From a virus, in the IMG/VR virus record IMGVR_UViG_3300046331_000053, positions 1 through 41,771 of that record: a stretch of DNA of 41,771 bases. One strand, given 5' to 3'. Position numbers and translations under genes: made by a program. Shown here in pieces: positions 26,015 to 33,133 of the stretch (positions within the stretch are counted from its first letter, which is position 1; each line of letters opens with the position of its first letter). A model generated the notes under the pieces. The model had not been told where the DNA came from. It ran no database searches and saw nothing but the letters and a program-made list of their open reading frames with translations.

Positions 26015-26670
26015 GGCTTATCTTTCGGTTCAATGTTCATTAAAAATTCCCACGAAGTCGGAAATACTTCGGCCATGGTATCGGATACCAATTGGGCAAC
26101 CTCACGGGTTTCCTTCTGGGTGTGGGAGTCCAGTCGGAGGGCACACATACGGGACCAGGCGTAGAGGGTTCCGCTCCAGATCCATTCGGTCATGGTGTTC
26201 TGGGGGAGAACCATACGGGCCTGCTCTGCACAGACACCCAGCTTCAGCATGTACTTGTAGGTCTCGAAACATGCAGCAGTAGAGGAACGTGCTGGGTCCG
26301 TTACGATGGCCACACGTTCGTCACTACTACCCTGCTTGACGTTCTCAGCAGCTTTGCGCCACGCCTCTGGGAAGAAGAACTCAGGGTCGTCATTGACATA
26401 TCGGCGGCTCACCTCGTTCCAGCTAAAGCCAACAGTGTGCTTCACGAGCTGACGGGCCACGAAGATCGGGGCCTTGACACGGAAGGATGCTGAGCAATGA
26501 GCGAAGGGGGACCAGTGGTTGTGCTTGGCCAGGTACTTGATGAGTCCCCGGTCAGTCGTGTGGTCAAACTCGTCGTGCTCTTTGGCAAAGCTAACCCGAG
26601 CAGCATTCACAACGGTCAGGTCTGAACCCATGTGGTCCAGAAATTCAACACTCATGTCAGCAATCTTCAT
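25960..26670 (-). CDS. thyX: Flavin-dependent thymidylate synthase
   Basis: The 236-residue protein methylates dUMP with FAD and methylenetetrahydrofolate. It has the N-terminal NAARVSFAK, HNHWSPFAHCSASFRVKAPI, and the signature region RQLVKHTVGFSWNEVSRRYV (residues 73-92). The usual RHRxxS part reads KHTVGFS, one residue longer and without the arginines, while NExSxRY is intact; phage ThyX proteins often vary here. The later QARMVLPQNTMTEWIWSGTL also fits. The Ser/Thr/Gln-rich C-terminal tail is coded over the exonuclease start. It lies with mazG and the reductase in one nucleotide block. Confidence 0.93.
   Translation of the reverse strand: MKIADMSVEFLDHMGSDLTVVNAARVSFAKEHDEFDHTTDRGLIKYLAKHNHWSPFAHCSASFRVKAPIFVARQLVKHTVGFSWNEVSRRYVNDDPEFFFPEAWRKAAENVKQGSSDERVAIVTDPARSSTAACFETYKYMLKLGVCAEQARMVLPQNTMTEWIWSGTLYAWSRMCALRLDSHTQKETREVAQLVSDTMAEVFPTSWEFLMNIEPKDKPCVLLSSMPTSSPTKQQQ
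26088..26103 (-). promoter_or_regulatory. Possible internal phage promoter inside thyX
   Basis: The minus strand has GGTTGCCCAATTGG, identical over 14 bases to promoter candidate 6, in the right orientation and ahead of the exonuclease gene. It is also ordinary coding sequence (E-V-A-Q-L-V), so coincidence is possible. Confidence 0.4.
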
Positions 26671-26671
26671 G

Positions 26672-27073
26672 TTATTCCTCGGTAATATCTTCTGTACTAG
26701 CTGTTGTAATTGCAGCGATGTAATTCGCTACGTGTGGGTTCTCAACGAGAACTGAGGACAGACCTGTGGCCAGTCGGTGGGTGATCATCTCTTCGTCCAC
26801 TTGACCCATCATGATACGCATGTAGTACATGATCATGTGGATGGTCTCGTGCAGGAAGGTGTCCATCTCTTCGACTGGGGTTAGGCTCTCTAGGATTCGG
26901 ATGCGCTGTTCCTTGGCGAAGAAGTCACCAAAGGCATCAGATCCCCAAGGCCCTTCCTCAATAAACTGGACAGAGATGTTGCGGCCCAGGAATACTAGGC
27001 TTTCTGGTCTCCAGACTTTATAGTCAAGAAGTTCCTCGACATCATCTTCCTGCATTTCAATCTCTTCATTCAT
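26672..27073 (-). CDS. HExxH protein, putative zinc metallopeptidase-like
   Basis: The 133-residue acidic protein has a clear HExxH motif (LHETIHMIMYYM, HETIH at 75-79) followed 15 residues later by DEEMITHRLATGL, which could supply the third ligand. Small phage proteins of this kind are loosely related to ImmA/IrrE-type peptidases. The rest (FLGRNISVQFIEEGPWGSDA) is not recognised. It lies between thyX and a small winged-helix-like gene, with a 4-nt overlap to the latter. Substrate and role are unknown; host-factor or repressor cleavage is one option. Confidence 0.7.
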   Translation of the reverse strand: MNEEIEMQEDDVEELLDYKVWRPESLVFLGRNISVQFIEEGPWGSDAFGDFFAKEQRIRILESLTPVEEMDTFLHETIHMIMYYMRIMMGQVDEEMITHRLATGLSSVLVENPHVANYIAAITTASTEDITEE

Positions 27074-27282
27074 AGATATCCTTCTTCACGGAGAAGTCCC
27101 AGACCCTCCTCCGTTATTCGCCATATACGCCCGTACTGGTGTGGGGCTACTTTTGTTGTGATCAAACCTAGAGATGCCAGAGCGGCAATCTCTTGGTCGA
27201 ACTGTCGGGCCATCTCTGACTGGAGAGATAGGCCACTGCGGTAAACCCTGTGAAGGATCTCGTTGGATGTCTTGCGGTTCAT
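27070..27282 (-). CDS. Small winged-helix-like protein
   Basis: From the ATG at 27282, one base past the polymerase stop, it has 70 residues (MNRKTSNEILHRVYRSGLSL, then LASLGLITTKVAPHQYGRIW and RITEEGLGLLREEGYL). The pattern of helices followed by a beta-wing and a final helix looks like a winged-helix DNA-binding domain. Thirty further codons upstream lie inside the polymerase gene and are rejected. It may bind DNA near replication genes. A similar small protein lies at 29108-29308. Confidence 0.6.
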   Translation of the reverse strand: MNRKTSNEILHRVYRSGLSLQSEMARQFDQEIAALASLGLITTKVAPHQYGRIWRITEEGLGLLREEGYL

Positions 27283-27283
27283 A

Positions 27284-29077
27284 TCAATGGGTGTCAGCCC
27301 AGGTCTTGCCGACCTTGGACTCACCTGCAGTTGGGCAGCGGAAAGCGAAGTACTCTCCAGCCTTGAGCACACAGTCCTCAGCTATCTTGCGGACAGCCTC
27401 AGCAATCTCTGGTGTTCTGCAGGCGATCTGTACTTCGTCGTGGGACCATGCACAGTTGGCATAATCACCATCCCAGCCGTGCTTGTAACCTGCAGCTTGG
27501 AGGTGTTCCTCAAGGAGGACCAGCCACTTCTTGCAGATCAAGGCACCGGCACCCTGCAGGAGGGTGTTCAGTGCAGCGTGTGAACTTCTAACGTGAATGT
27601 GCCGCCCATCCAGCCCGACGAGGTAGCCTCGCTTAGCAGCCGATTGGACAGCTTCAACCAGTCGTCCAAGGGCTGGCAACGAGCGAAGAAACTTCTGCTT
27701 GAGCTTCCGTCCCTCACTTGCAGCTCCACCAGTAATGGAGCCAATCTTTGCGTCACCGGCTCCGTAGAGGAATGCATAAATGAAAGTCTTTGCTTGGTTA
27801 CGTGTTGATAGACCAGCAGCCTTTTGGTTCTCCGTGTGGATGTCACCACCCAACAGGATCTCCGCATACTTGCCGCCATCCCATTTGGCCATGAAGTGGG
27901 CCAGACACCTTAGCTCTAGGCCAGAAGCATCTGCCCCCACCAAGACCCAATCATCAGGCACAGTAAAAAGAGCACGGCACTCAGGCCCATAAGGAGAGCC
28001 AGAAGAAGGCACTTGAGAAATATTCGGGTAACTGTGAGTAGCACGTCCAGTGACTGCTCCGTTCGGGTTAATAGATCCATGGATCTTCCCTTTCTTTTCG
28101 CACTTCATCCAGGCTTGGCCACCCTCATTGAGCTGAGAGATGCGCTTCTGGACGAGAAGGTACTCGGTGAGTTGTTTGCAAGGTGGGTAGGTCAGCTTGC
28201 CCAGCACCACTTCATCCACCATGGGCTTGCCACCCTCAGTGAAATCCACAGGCTTCCACCCGTAGAGGGTGATCAAGCGATCTGCGATGTGGTCACGGGA
28301 TGATGGGTTGAACTCCACCATCTTGACCTTGGCGACAGGGACACCCTTCACATAACCACGGGTCTTGTTGTTGACCTTGGGTATGAAGTCAGGCATTTGG
28401 ACTGCCCAAGAACCGAAGTACTCCTTCAGCTCTCTCTCCAGTTCACCCCGGCGTTGCACCAGAGTGGCCAGCAGCTCAGCAGCCTTCTTCATGTCGAAGT
28501 GGAAACCGTTGCGCTCCTGCTTGGCCATGAGCCAGGCCACTTCGTGCTCCAGCTTCAGGGCTTCCTGTGCATAGTCCTTGTCGAGGATCTTCTGGTACAG
28601 AGCTGCAGTGACCTCTACGTCCTGGACGCAGTAGTCGAGCATCTCCTGAGAGAACGTCTCCCAGCCACCCGAGTAGTCACCCTTGTAGTTGCCGAGGCGA
28701 TAGCCCCATGCAGCCAGTGAGTGAGACCCGAAGAGTTTGCCGGGGAGTTTCTCCTGCTTAAGGAGGATGTTGTCTGTGTCCTTGACGTTCGCCCAGATCA
28801 GTCGCGTGGCAACTAGGGTATCGAAGACCCTGTTCTCCACCACCTTGAAGTATGGGTAGAGCTTCTTTATGACGGGGATGTCATACTTGATCACATTGTG
28901 ACCCGCGATGATCTTTCCAGAAATCATCGCGTCACTAAGCTGAGCGATGCCATCCTCAATCTGGTTGCCAGTATAGGTAGCAACGACGTTGTCAGTGGTA
29001 AACTTGATAACCAGGCAGTGGATCTTGGTTACTTCATCCAGCAATCCATCTGTTTCCAAATCGAATATAAGTGCCAC
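27284..29077 (-). CDS. Family A DNA polymerase, T7 gp5-like
   Basis: The 597-residue replicative polymerase has an N-terminal 3'-5' exonuclease (MALIFDLETDGLL with D6 and E8, later DYCVQDVEVTAALY) and the Pol A palm. Motif A is GADASGLELRCLAHF (about 380), motif B NQAKTFIYAFLYGAGDAKIG (about 425-445) and motif C SHDEVQIACR (about 545). T7 gp5 has 704 residues; the difference lies mostly outside the motifs, so the thumb or thioredoxin-binding part may be reduced. It follows the primase-helicase and a small HTH-like gene, in T7 order. Confidence 0.95.
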   Translation of the reverse strand: MALIFDLETDGLLDEVTKIHCLVIKFTTDNVVATYTGNQIEDGIAQLSDAMISGKIIAGHNVIKYDIPVIKKLYPYFKVVENRVFDTLVATRLIWANVKDTDNILLKQEKLPGKLFGSHSLAAWGYRLGNYKGDYSGGWETFSQEMLDYCVQDVEVTAALYQKILDKDYAQEALKLEHEVAWLMAKQERNGFHFDMKKAAELLATLVQRRGELERELKEYFGSWAVQMPDFIPKVNNKTRGYVKGVPVAKVKMVEFNPSSRDHIADRLITLYGWKPVDFTEGGKPMVDEVVLGKLTYPPCKQLTEYLLVQKRISQLNEGGQAWMKCEKKGKIHGSINPNGAVTGRATHSYPNISQVPSSGSPYGPECRALFTVPDDWVLVGADASGLELRCLAHFMAKWDGGKYAEILLGGDIHTENQKAAGLSTRNQAKTFIYAFLYGAGDAKIGSITGGAASEGRKLKQKFLRSLPALGRLVEAVQSAAKRGYLVGLDGRHIHVRSSHAALNTLLQGAGALICKKWLVLLEEHLQAAGYKHGWDGDYANCAWSHDEVQIACRTPEIAEAVRKIAEDCVLKAGEYFAFRCPTAGESKVGKTWADTH

Positions 29078-29107
29078 GCTGTCCCTTTCGACTAGCTGTT
29101 TTAAAAA

Positions 29108-29308
29108 TTACTTCTTCAGGACATACCGAGCGTAACGCTGGCCAGTCACTGGGTGCTTCTTGTGCTGGGTCTGAATGTCAAACCCTTCGTCACGCAACTC
29201 GCTGATACGTTTGGTCAGGGACTGGATCGAGTAGTCGATCAGTGCCTCACGCTGCGAAATGCTGCCTGAGCGATACAAGTGATGAATGATGATGTCGTTC
29301 TGTGTCAT
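29108..29308 (-). CDS. Small helix-turn-helix-like protein
   Basis: The 66-residue protein (MTQNDIIIHHLYRSGSISQR, then IQSLTKRISELRDEGFDIQT and a C-terminal GQRYARYVLKK) looks like a helix-turn-helix domain with a beta-wing, of the type found in many phages near the replication module. It lies between the primase-helicase and the polymerase. It could be a transcription or replication accessory. Its pattern of short helices resembles 27070-27282 only in fold. Confidence 0.65.
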   Translation of the reverse strand: MTQNDIIIHHLYRSGSISQREALIDYSIQSLTKRISELRDEGFDIQTQHKKHPVTGQRYARYVLKK

Positions 29309-29314
29309 GTGTTA

Positions 29315-29407
29315 TCAATGATGAATTACGTTGATGATAAGGACAATGTCTGCAATGGCTGCGAGAAGGACAATGAGGTTAGAACTCGTTGCCAGTCTCG
29401 TCCACAA
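29315..29407 (-). CDS. Possible 30-residue membrane peptide
   Basis: A TTG at 29407 inside the 3' end of the primase-helicase opens a frame of 30 codons reading MWTRLATSSNLIVLLAAIAD and then IVLIINVIHH, a single transmembrane helix with a polar N-terminus. An AGG lies about eight bases upstream of the TTG. The gap between the helicase stop and the next start is otherwise empty. Very short and with a weak start, so it may be chance. Confidence 0.3.
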   Translation of the reverse strand: MWTRLATSSNLIVLLAAIADIVLIINVIHH

Positions 29408-30992
29408 AGTCGCCTGTTGTTTCGGACAGTCGTCCGGTTTCTCTGTCATAGTTCAAGTACCCCGCCTCCCCTGTCTCACCACTAAAGCGGTTCTTCAGGA
29501 TACGCAGAGTTGTCACGTTGGGGTTGTCGCCCTGTTGGTTACGCTCCAAGCCAATGACCATGTCACTGAGCTGGCCAATAGCTGCTGAACCACGGAGCTG
29601 AGACAGTGAAGTCTTGGCCCCCTCCTCATGCCCCTTGCCATCCGAGGGACGCTTCAGGTGTGACACGAGGAACAGTCCTACCCCGGTCTCTTCAACCAGG
29701 GTACGCAGGGAGGTCATCGCGTTGTCGATAAGGCGGCGTTCGTCTCCGTCACCAAGACCGCTAACAACGATAGACAAGTGATCCAGGACAATCCAATTGC
29801 AACCACAACCTCTAGCGAGGAACCGAACTCGAGATACAAGGTTATCGATGTCGCTAGAACCAAAGTGATTGTAAAGATACAAGCGACCAGAACCAACAGT
29901 CTTATCGAAAGACGCTTTAATATCTGCTTCACTTACACCTTCTCTGCTCAGATGGAGCGGTTTGTTTAGTTCAATGCCCATGAGGCCCAGAGCTGTACGC
30001 TTGGGGTTCTCCTCCAGCATGATCATGCCCACGGTCTCACCGGACTTGATGAGGTGGTGGGCGATCTCACGGACGATGGCTGACTTACCTACGCCAGAGC
30101 CTGCAGTCATGGTCACCAGCTCACCCTTCCGGGCACCGTGAGTGATGCTGTTCAGCTTCTCCCATGGGTACGGGATGGAGGGGATGACCTCGTTGGAGGA
30201 CACCTCAGCCCAGAGATCCTCTCCAGCCAGGATACCGTCAGGGCGATAGGCCTTGGCATTCCACATTGCGGAAACGATAGCCTCAGGCTGACCCTTCTGG
30301 AGGCACTCATTGGCATCCTTGAAGGGCAGCGTGGCGATCTTTGCCTTGCCAGGTTCGAAGAGCTGCACACACTCGGCGGCAGCTTCCTTTCCAGGCTCAT
30401 CCATGTCGAACATGAAGATGACTTCTTCGAACTTGTTGAGGTACTCCAGATTTTTGGCAATGGATTTTTTTGCACCACTAGCACCGTTAGGTACAGAGAC
30501 CACAGGCCACTTGTTCCCTTGGACTTGACTGACTGTCATGCAGTCAATCTCGCCTTCGGTGACAATGATCTTCTTGCCTGAGTTCCAGAGCTGTGAGCCG
30601 AAGAGGCACGAGGACTGGCCCTTGGTATCCCCTAGGACCGGGAAGTCCTTACTCGCAGTACGGATCTTTTGGGCAATGAGGGTTCCAGTGGCATCGTAGT
30701 ACGGGGCAATCTGGGCAACACGACCGTTGTATTCGCCTACTTGATACTGGAATTTTCTGCAGGTGTCCTCTCGGATACCTCTCTTGATCAGGTCCTGGTA
30801 GGTACCAGATATCAATCCTCGTTCCTTCTTTACGTTCTGAGTAGGCGTGTCGGAGCATGTGCCATCACCCTTCTTGTGTGTTTGGCAGGCAAAACAGAAT
30901 TGATGTTGGTCGCTATAGAGACTGTTCGCGTCAGACGAACCACAGTTCTCACAAGGTATGTGTCGTAAAAATGTACTTTCGTCTTTGTCCAT
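29379..30992 (-). CDS. Primase-helicase, T7 gp4-like
   Basis: The 537-residue protein has an N-terminal zinc-binding domain (IPCENCGSSDAN, then FCFACQTHK), a TOPRIM-type primase with VTEGEIDCMTVSQ and FMFDMDEPGKEA, and a RecA-like hexameric helicase with Walker A GSGVGKS (near residue 300) and WIVLDHLSIV. T7 gp4A has 566 residues. It unwinds the fork and primes the lagging strand with the gp5-like polymerase. Promoter candidate 5 lies 18 nt upstream of the ATG, and a GAAAGA serves as ribosome site. Confidence 0.95.
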   Translation of the reverse strand: MDKDESTFLRHIPCENCGSSDANSLYSDQHQFCFACQTHKKGDGTCSDTPTQNVKKERGLISGTYQDLIKRGIREDTCRKFQYQVGEYNGRVAQIAPYYDATGTLIAQKIRTASKDFPVLGDTKGQSSCLFGSQLWNSGKKIIVTEGEIDCMTVSQVQGNKWPVVSVPNGASGAKKSIAKNLEYLNKFEEVIFMFDMDEPGKEAAAECVQLFEPGKAKIATLPFKDANECLQKGQPEAIVSAMWNAKAYRPDGILAGEDLWAEVSSNEVIPSIPYPWEKLNSITHGARKGELVTMTAGSGVGKSAIVREIAHHLIKSGETVGMIMLEENPKRTALGLMGIELNKPLHLSREGVSEADIKASFDKTVGSGRLYLYNHFGSSDIDNLVSRVRFLARGCGCNWIVLDHLSIVVSGLGDGDERRLIDNAMTSLRTLVEETGVGLFLVSHLKRPSDGKGHEEGAKTSLSQLRGSAAIGQLSDMVIGLERNQQGDNPNVTTLRILKNRFSGETGEAGYLNYDRETGRLSETTGDFVDETGNEF

Positions 30993-31003
30993 ATGTCTTT
31001 CGG

Positions 31004-31486
31004 TTAGTTGTCCAATTGTGCAACCTTTGCTCGGTAGCGATCCTTTGGTGGCTCAGTAATGGCACGAGCGTGGTCCCAGCCGTGCTTGAACACGCGGTTC
31101 CAGATTGTCCCATAATCAACCACTGACTCTTGTGCCCACTCAAAGAGGGTCTTGGTGACACCACCTACTGTCAGCATCGGAGTGTTCCGCCGATTGAGAA
31201 GCTGCTGCTGTGCTGTAGCCCAGCGGCAGTTCTCTTTGGTGTAATCACCGTTACTGTCTATGCGGTCTAGGGTCGTGCCGTCAGGACGAGCACCCATGTC
31301 CCTGAGAAAGTTCTCAAAGTCATGCCAGTCATCCTGAATGGTAATCCCTCGGGCACCGTAGTCCTCGAAGTTATGGTTGTCCTCGTTAAAGCAGCGGCGC
31401 TTCATGCTTGACCACGAGTTGTACGTGGGGCTCAGCCGTCGAACACCTCCGTACCACGTGTGTCCGTGCTCAAGCGGGGCACCCAT
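31004..31486 (-). CDS. HNH homing-type endonuclease
   Basis: From the ATG at 31486 it has 160 residues. The core SPTYNSWSSMKRRCF, DYGARGITIQDDWHDFENFL, LDRIDSNGDYTKENCRWATA is typical of free-standing phage HNH endonucleases that spread between phages, and a C-terminal DNA-binding tail follows. The start overlaps the amidase stop as TAATG; a start at 31534 would lie in the amidase frame. It sits between the lysozyme and the primase-helicase, and its last codons contain a phage promoter. No intron is visible nearby. Confidence 0.85.
   Translation of the reverse strand: MGAPLEHGHTWYGGVRRLSPTYNSWSSMKRRCFNEDNHNFEDYGARGITIQDDWHDFENFLRDMGARPDGTTLDRIDSNGDYTKENCRWATAQQQLLNRRNTPMLTVGGVTKTLFEWAQESVVDYGTIWNRVFKHGWDHARAITEPPKDRYRAKVAQLDN
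31010..31029 (-). promoter_or_regulatory. Phage RNA polymerase promoter candidate 5
   Basis: The minus strand reads AAAGGTTGCACAATTGGA within the 3' end of the HNH gene, followed by a 24-nt leader with GAAAGA before the primase-helicase ATG. It keeps the shared GGTTGCACAATTGGA core exactly. Confidence 0.8.
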
Positions 31487-31935
31487 TACAGGCCCACTTC
31501 CTTGAGCCAGTCCGCAGTGGAAAAGGACGGGCACGCCTTTTTAACGTTCGGGAAATCCCTGTGACCCTGAATCTTGGCCTTGGGGTATCGGACCTTCAGA
31601 TCCACCAAGAGCTGCTTGAGGCTGTCAAACTGTGCCTTGGTGAAATTGTTCTGAGCCTTGGTGTGATCGTCAGCACTCACGCCACCGACCATGCAGATAC
31701 CCAGGGACACTGAGTTCCAGTCGGCCACATGGGCACCAATCACGCTCTCTTCACGGCCCTCTTCCACGGTACCGTCACGCTTGATGACGTAGTGGTAGCC
31801 AATGCAGGCCCAGCCATTCTTGCGGTGCCACTTGTCGATGTCCGAGGCACCAAAGTTCTGGTTGCCTGTAGCACTGCAGTGGATGGCGATGAAGTCTGTC
31901 TTCTCTCGCTTCTTTGTATTAGCTTTGTATGCCAT
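31486..31935 (-). CDS. N-acetylmuramoyl-L-alanine amidase, T7 lysozyme (gp3.5)-like
   Basis: The 149-residue protein matches T7 lysozyme (151). The zinc ligands are H19, H125 and C135, with Y47 (CIGYHYVIKRDGTVEEGR) and K133 in the catalytic positions. It cleaves peptidoglycan and, in T7, binds the RNA polymerase and inhibits it. The N-terminal tail needed for that in T7 is present but basic (MAYKANTKKREKTDF), so polymerase control is plausible. It lies in the T7 gp3.5 slot, just after endonuclease I. No signal peptide, so export depends on a holin. Confidence 0.95.
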   Translation of the reverse strand: MAYKANTKKREKTDFIAIHCSATGNQNFGASDIDKWHRKNGWACIGYHYVIKRDGTVEEGREESVIGAHVADWNSVSLGICMVGGVSADDHTKAQNNFTKAQFDSLKQLLVDLKVRYPKAKIQGHRDFPNVKKACPSFSTADWLKEVGL

Positions 31936-32377
31936 TGTTCTTTTCCTTCAGCCAGACATCAGGAATCTCCTTGTCTGCGTACTTGAAGTTGTTCTTGTCG
32001 CACCACATGGCGTATGTCGTTGGACTACGCTTACTGATCTTGGTTTTGGAGTTTGAGAATACGAACCTGATGTCGTACTCTGGGTGTTGTTTCTGAACGA
32101 GGAGGTGTTTCTGACGGTCCTCTGTGAGGAAGCGTCCCTTGCTCTCGATGATGATGCCGTTATTCAGTACAAAGTCTGGAGTGTACTTCGCGGGTTTCTC
32201 TGGTTTCACATAGGGGATAACCAGTTCCTCAAAAGAAAACCCCACACCTTTCGATGTGAGGTCTTCTGCGATGCGTTCTTCCAGACCAGATCGGAACCCA
32301 TACTTGAGTCCGACCTGAGCTGTACTGAGGGGCTTTTTAGAAGTCCTTGTCGGACTCTTCTTCTTCAGCAAAGCCAT
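31919..32377 (-). CDS. Endonuclease I (Holliday junction resolvase), T7 gp3-like
   Basis: From the ATG at 32377 the product has 152 residues against 149 for T7 gp3. The core is diagnostic: YGFRSGLEERIAEDL with the catalytic Glu, YTPDFVLNNGIIIESKGRF with the DxExK active site, KHLLVQKQHPEYDIRFVFSN. It resolves branched DNA in phage replication. The first ~20 residues are Lys/Arg-rich (MALLKKKSPTRTSKKP) and lie over the SSB tail (41-nt overlap). Farther upstream codons in the frame duplicate the acidic SSB tail in another frame and are rejected. Confidence 0.95.
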   Translation of the reverse strand: MALLKKKSPTRTSKKPLSTAQVGLKYGFRSGLEERIAEDLTSKGVGFSFEELVIPYVKPEKPAKYTPDFVLNNGIIIESKGRFLTEDRQKHLLVQKQHPEYDIRFVFSNSKTKISKRSPTTYAMWCDKNNFKYADKEIPDVWLKEKNNGIQS

Positions 32378-32951
32378 TCTGTGCAGCGGGGGTATCTTCC
32401 GCTTCGTAACCCTCTTCTTCACCGAAGCCGTAAGCCTCGGAACTTGCGCCACCTGAGAACTCGACCAGATCGATGACCTGGACAGCCTTCAGTCGCAGCG
32501 AGACACCAGCACCAGCGATGGCGGTGTAGTAGGGCACCAGCTCGTAGGCCACCTTGACCTTGGAGCCACCACCAATCTTTGTGTCGGCACCAATGGGCTT
32601 GCCCTTGGCATCGAAGAGAGCTGGGCGCTGCTCGAAGGGGTCGCCCTGCTTGGGAGTGACCTTGGCCTTCAGCTTGAAGCGGACGGTGACCTTGCCCGAG
32701 TCGTCATCGACGGAGTACGGGACATCACCTTCCTTGATCTTCTTGCCGGGGTTGTCCTTCTTGGCCTTGGCCACAGAGGCTTCGAACTGCTCATCCAAAA
32801 AGGTGACGATGTTCTGAGCTGCTGCTCCAGGGATCTCTACAGAGATCTTGTACTCGCCATCAGGATTGAACTTGGTGTCCGGCTTGGTCAAATAGGGATA
32901 CTGGGCAATGCCTGCAGGCGTTGTGTATCGGGGGTTCTTAATTTTACTCAT
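32337..32951 (-). CDS. Single-stranded DNA-binding protein, T7 gp2.5-like
   Basis: The 204-residue protein has an OB-type body (MSKIKNPRYTTPAGIAQYPY, PDGEYKISVEIPG, KVTVRFKLKAKVTPKQGD) and an acidic C-terminal tail (GFGEEEGYEAEDTP to AEEEESDKDF) ending in Phe, as in T7 gp2.5. The tail recruits the polymerase and helicase. T7 gp2.5 has 232 residues. It follows a 37-residue gene after the RNA polymerase. Confidence 0.92.
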   Translation of the reverse strand: MSKIKNPRYTTPAGIAQYPYLTKPDTKFNPDGEYKISVEIPGAAAQNIVTFLDEQFEASVAKAKKDNPGKKIKEGDVPYSVDDDSGKVTVRFKLKAKVTPKQGDPFEQRPALFDAKGKPIGADTKIGGGSKVKVAYELVPYYTAIAGAGVSLRLKAVQVIDLVEFSGGASSEAYGFGEEEGYEAEDTPAAQNGFAEEEESDKDF

Positions 32952-32958
32952 AGAGTCC

Positions 32959-33072
32959 TTAGTTATTGAAGTGGCCTGCGTAGGCCTCTTTCATTTCACG
33001 GATGATCTGGTTGCGCTCTGCTACAGAGTTGGCAATTCGGAAGGTGCCATCAGGCATGATGATCTGAAACAT
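32959..33072 (-). CDS. 37-residue protein between RNA polymerase and SSB
   Basis: This short gene reads MFQIIMPDGTFRIANSVAER and NQIIREMKEAYAGHFNN, with an AAGGA six bases before the ATG, a good ribosome site. It lies in the T7 gene 2 region, but the gene 2 protein is longer (64) and no similarity is visible. The leader from promoter candidate 4 starts about 30 nt upstream. It is probably real, given the ribosome site and snug fit, though its function is unknown. Confidence 0.6.
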   Translation of the reverse strand: MFQIIMPDGTFRIANSVAERNQIIREMKEAYAGHFNN

Positions 33073-33097
33073 GGAGGTTCCTTTTCAAAGTTTGGGT

Positions 33098-33120
33098 ATT
33101 CCAATTGTGCAACCATTGCC
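33098..33120 (-). promoter_or_regulatory. Phage RNA polymerase promoter candidate 4
   Basis: The minus strand reads GCAATGGTTGCACAATTGGA, then ATACCC. About 45 bases including the flanks are near-identical to candidate 1 at 41.07 kb. It lies in the gap after the RNA polymerase gene and would drive the 37-residue gene, SSB, endonuclease I and amidase. Confidence 0.85.
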
Positions 33121-33133
33121 AATTGGTAAACGA

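Noticed and set aside
29780-29800. Promoter-like CCAATTGCAACC in the primase-helicase gene
   Set aside because: Lacks two to three bases of the motif core and is in ordinary coding sequence.
32378-32452. 25-codon N-terminal extension of endonuclease I
   Set aside because: Reads the SSB acidic tail in another frame; the protein matches T7 gp3 from the ATG at 32377.
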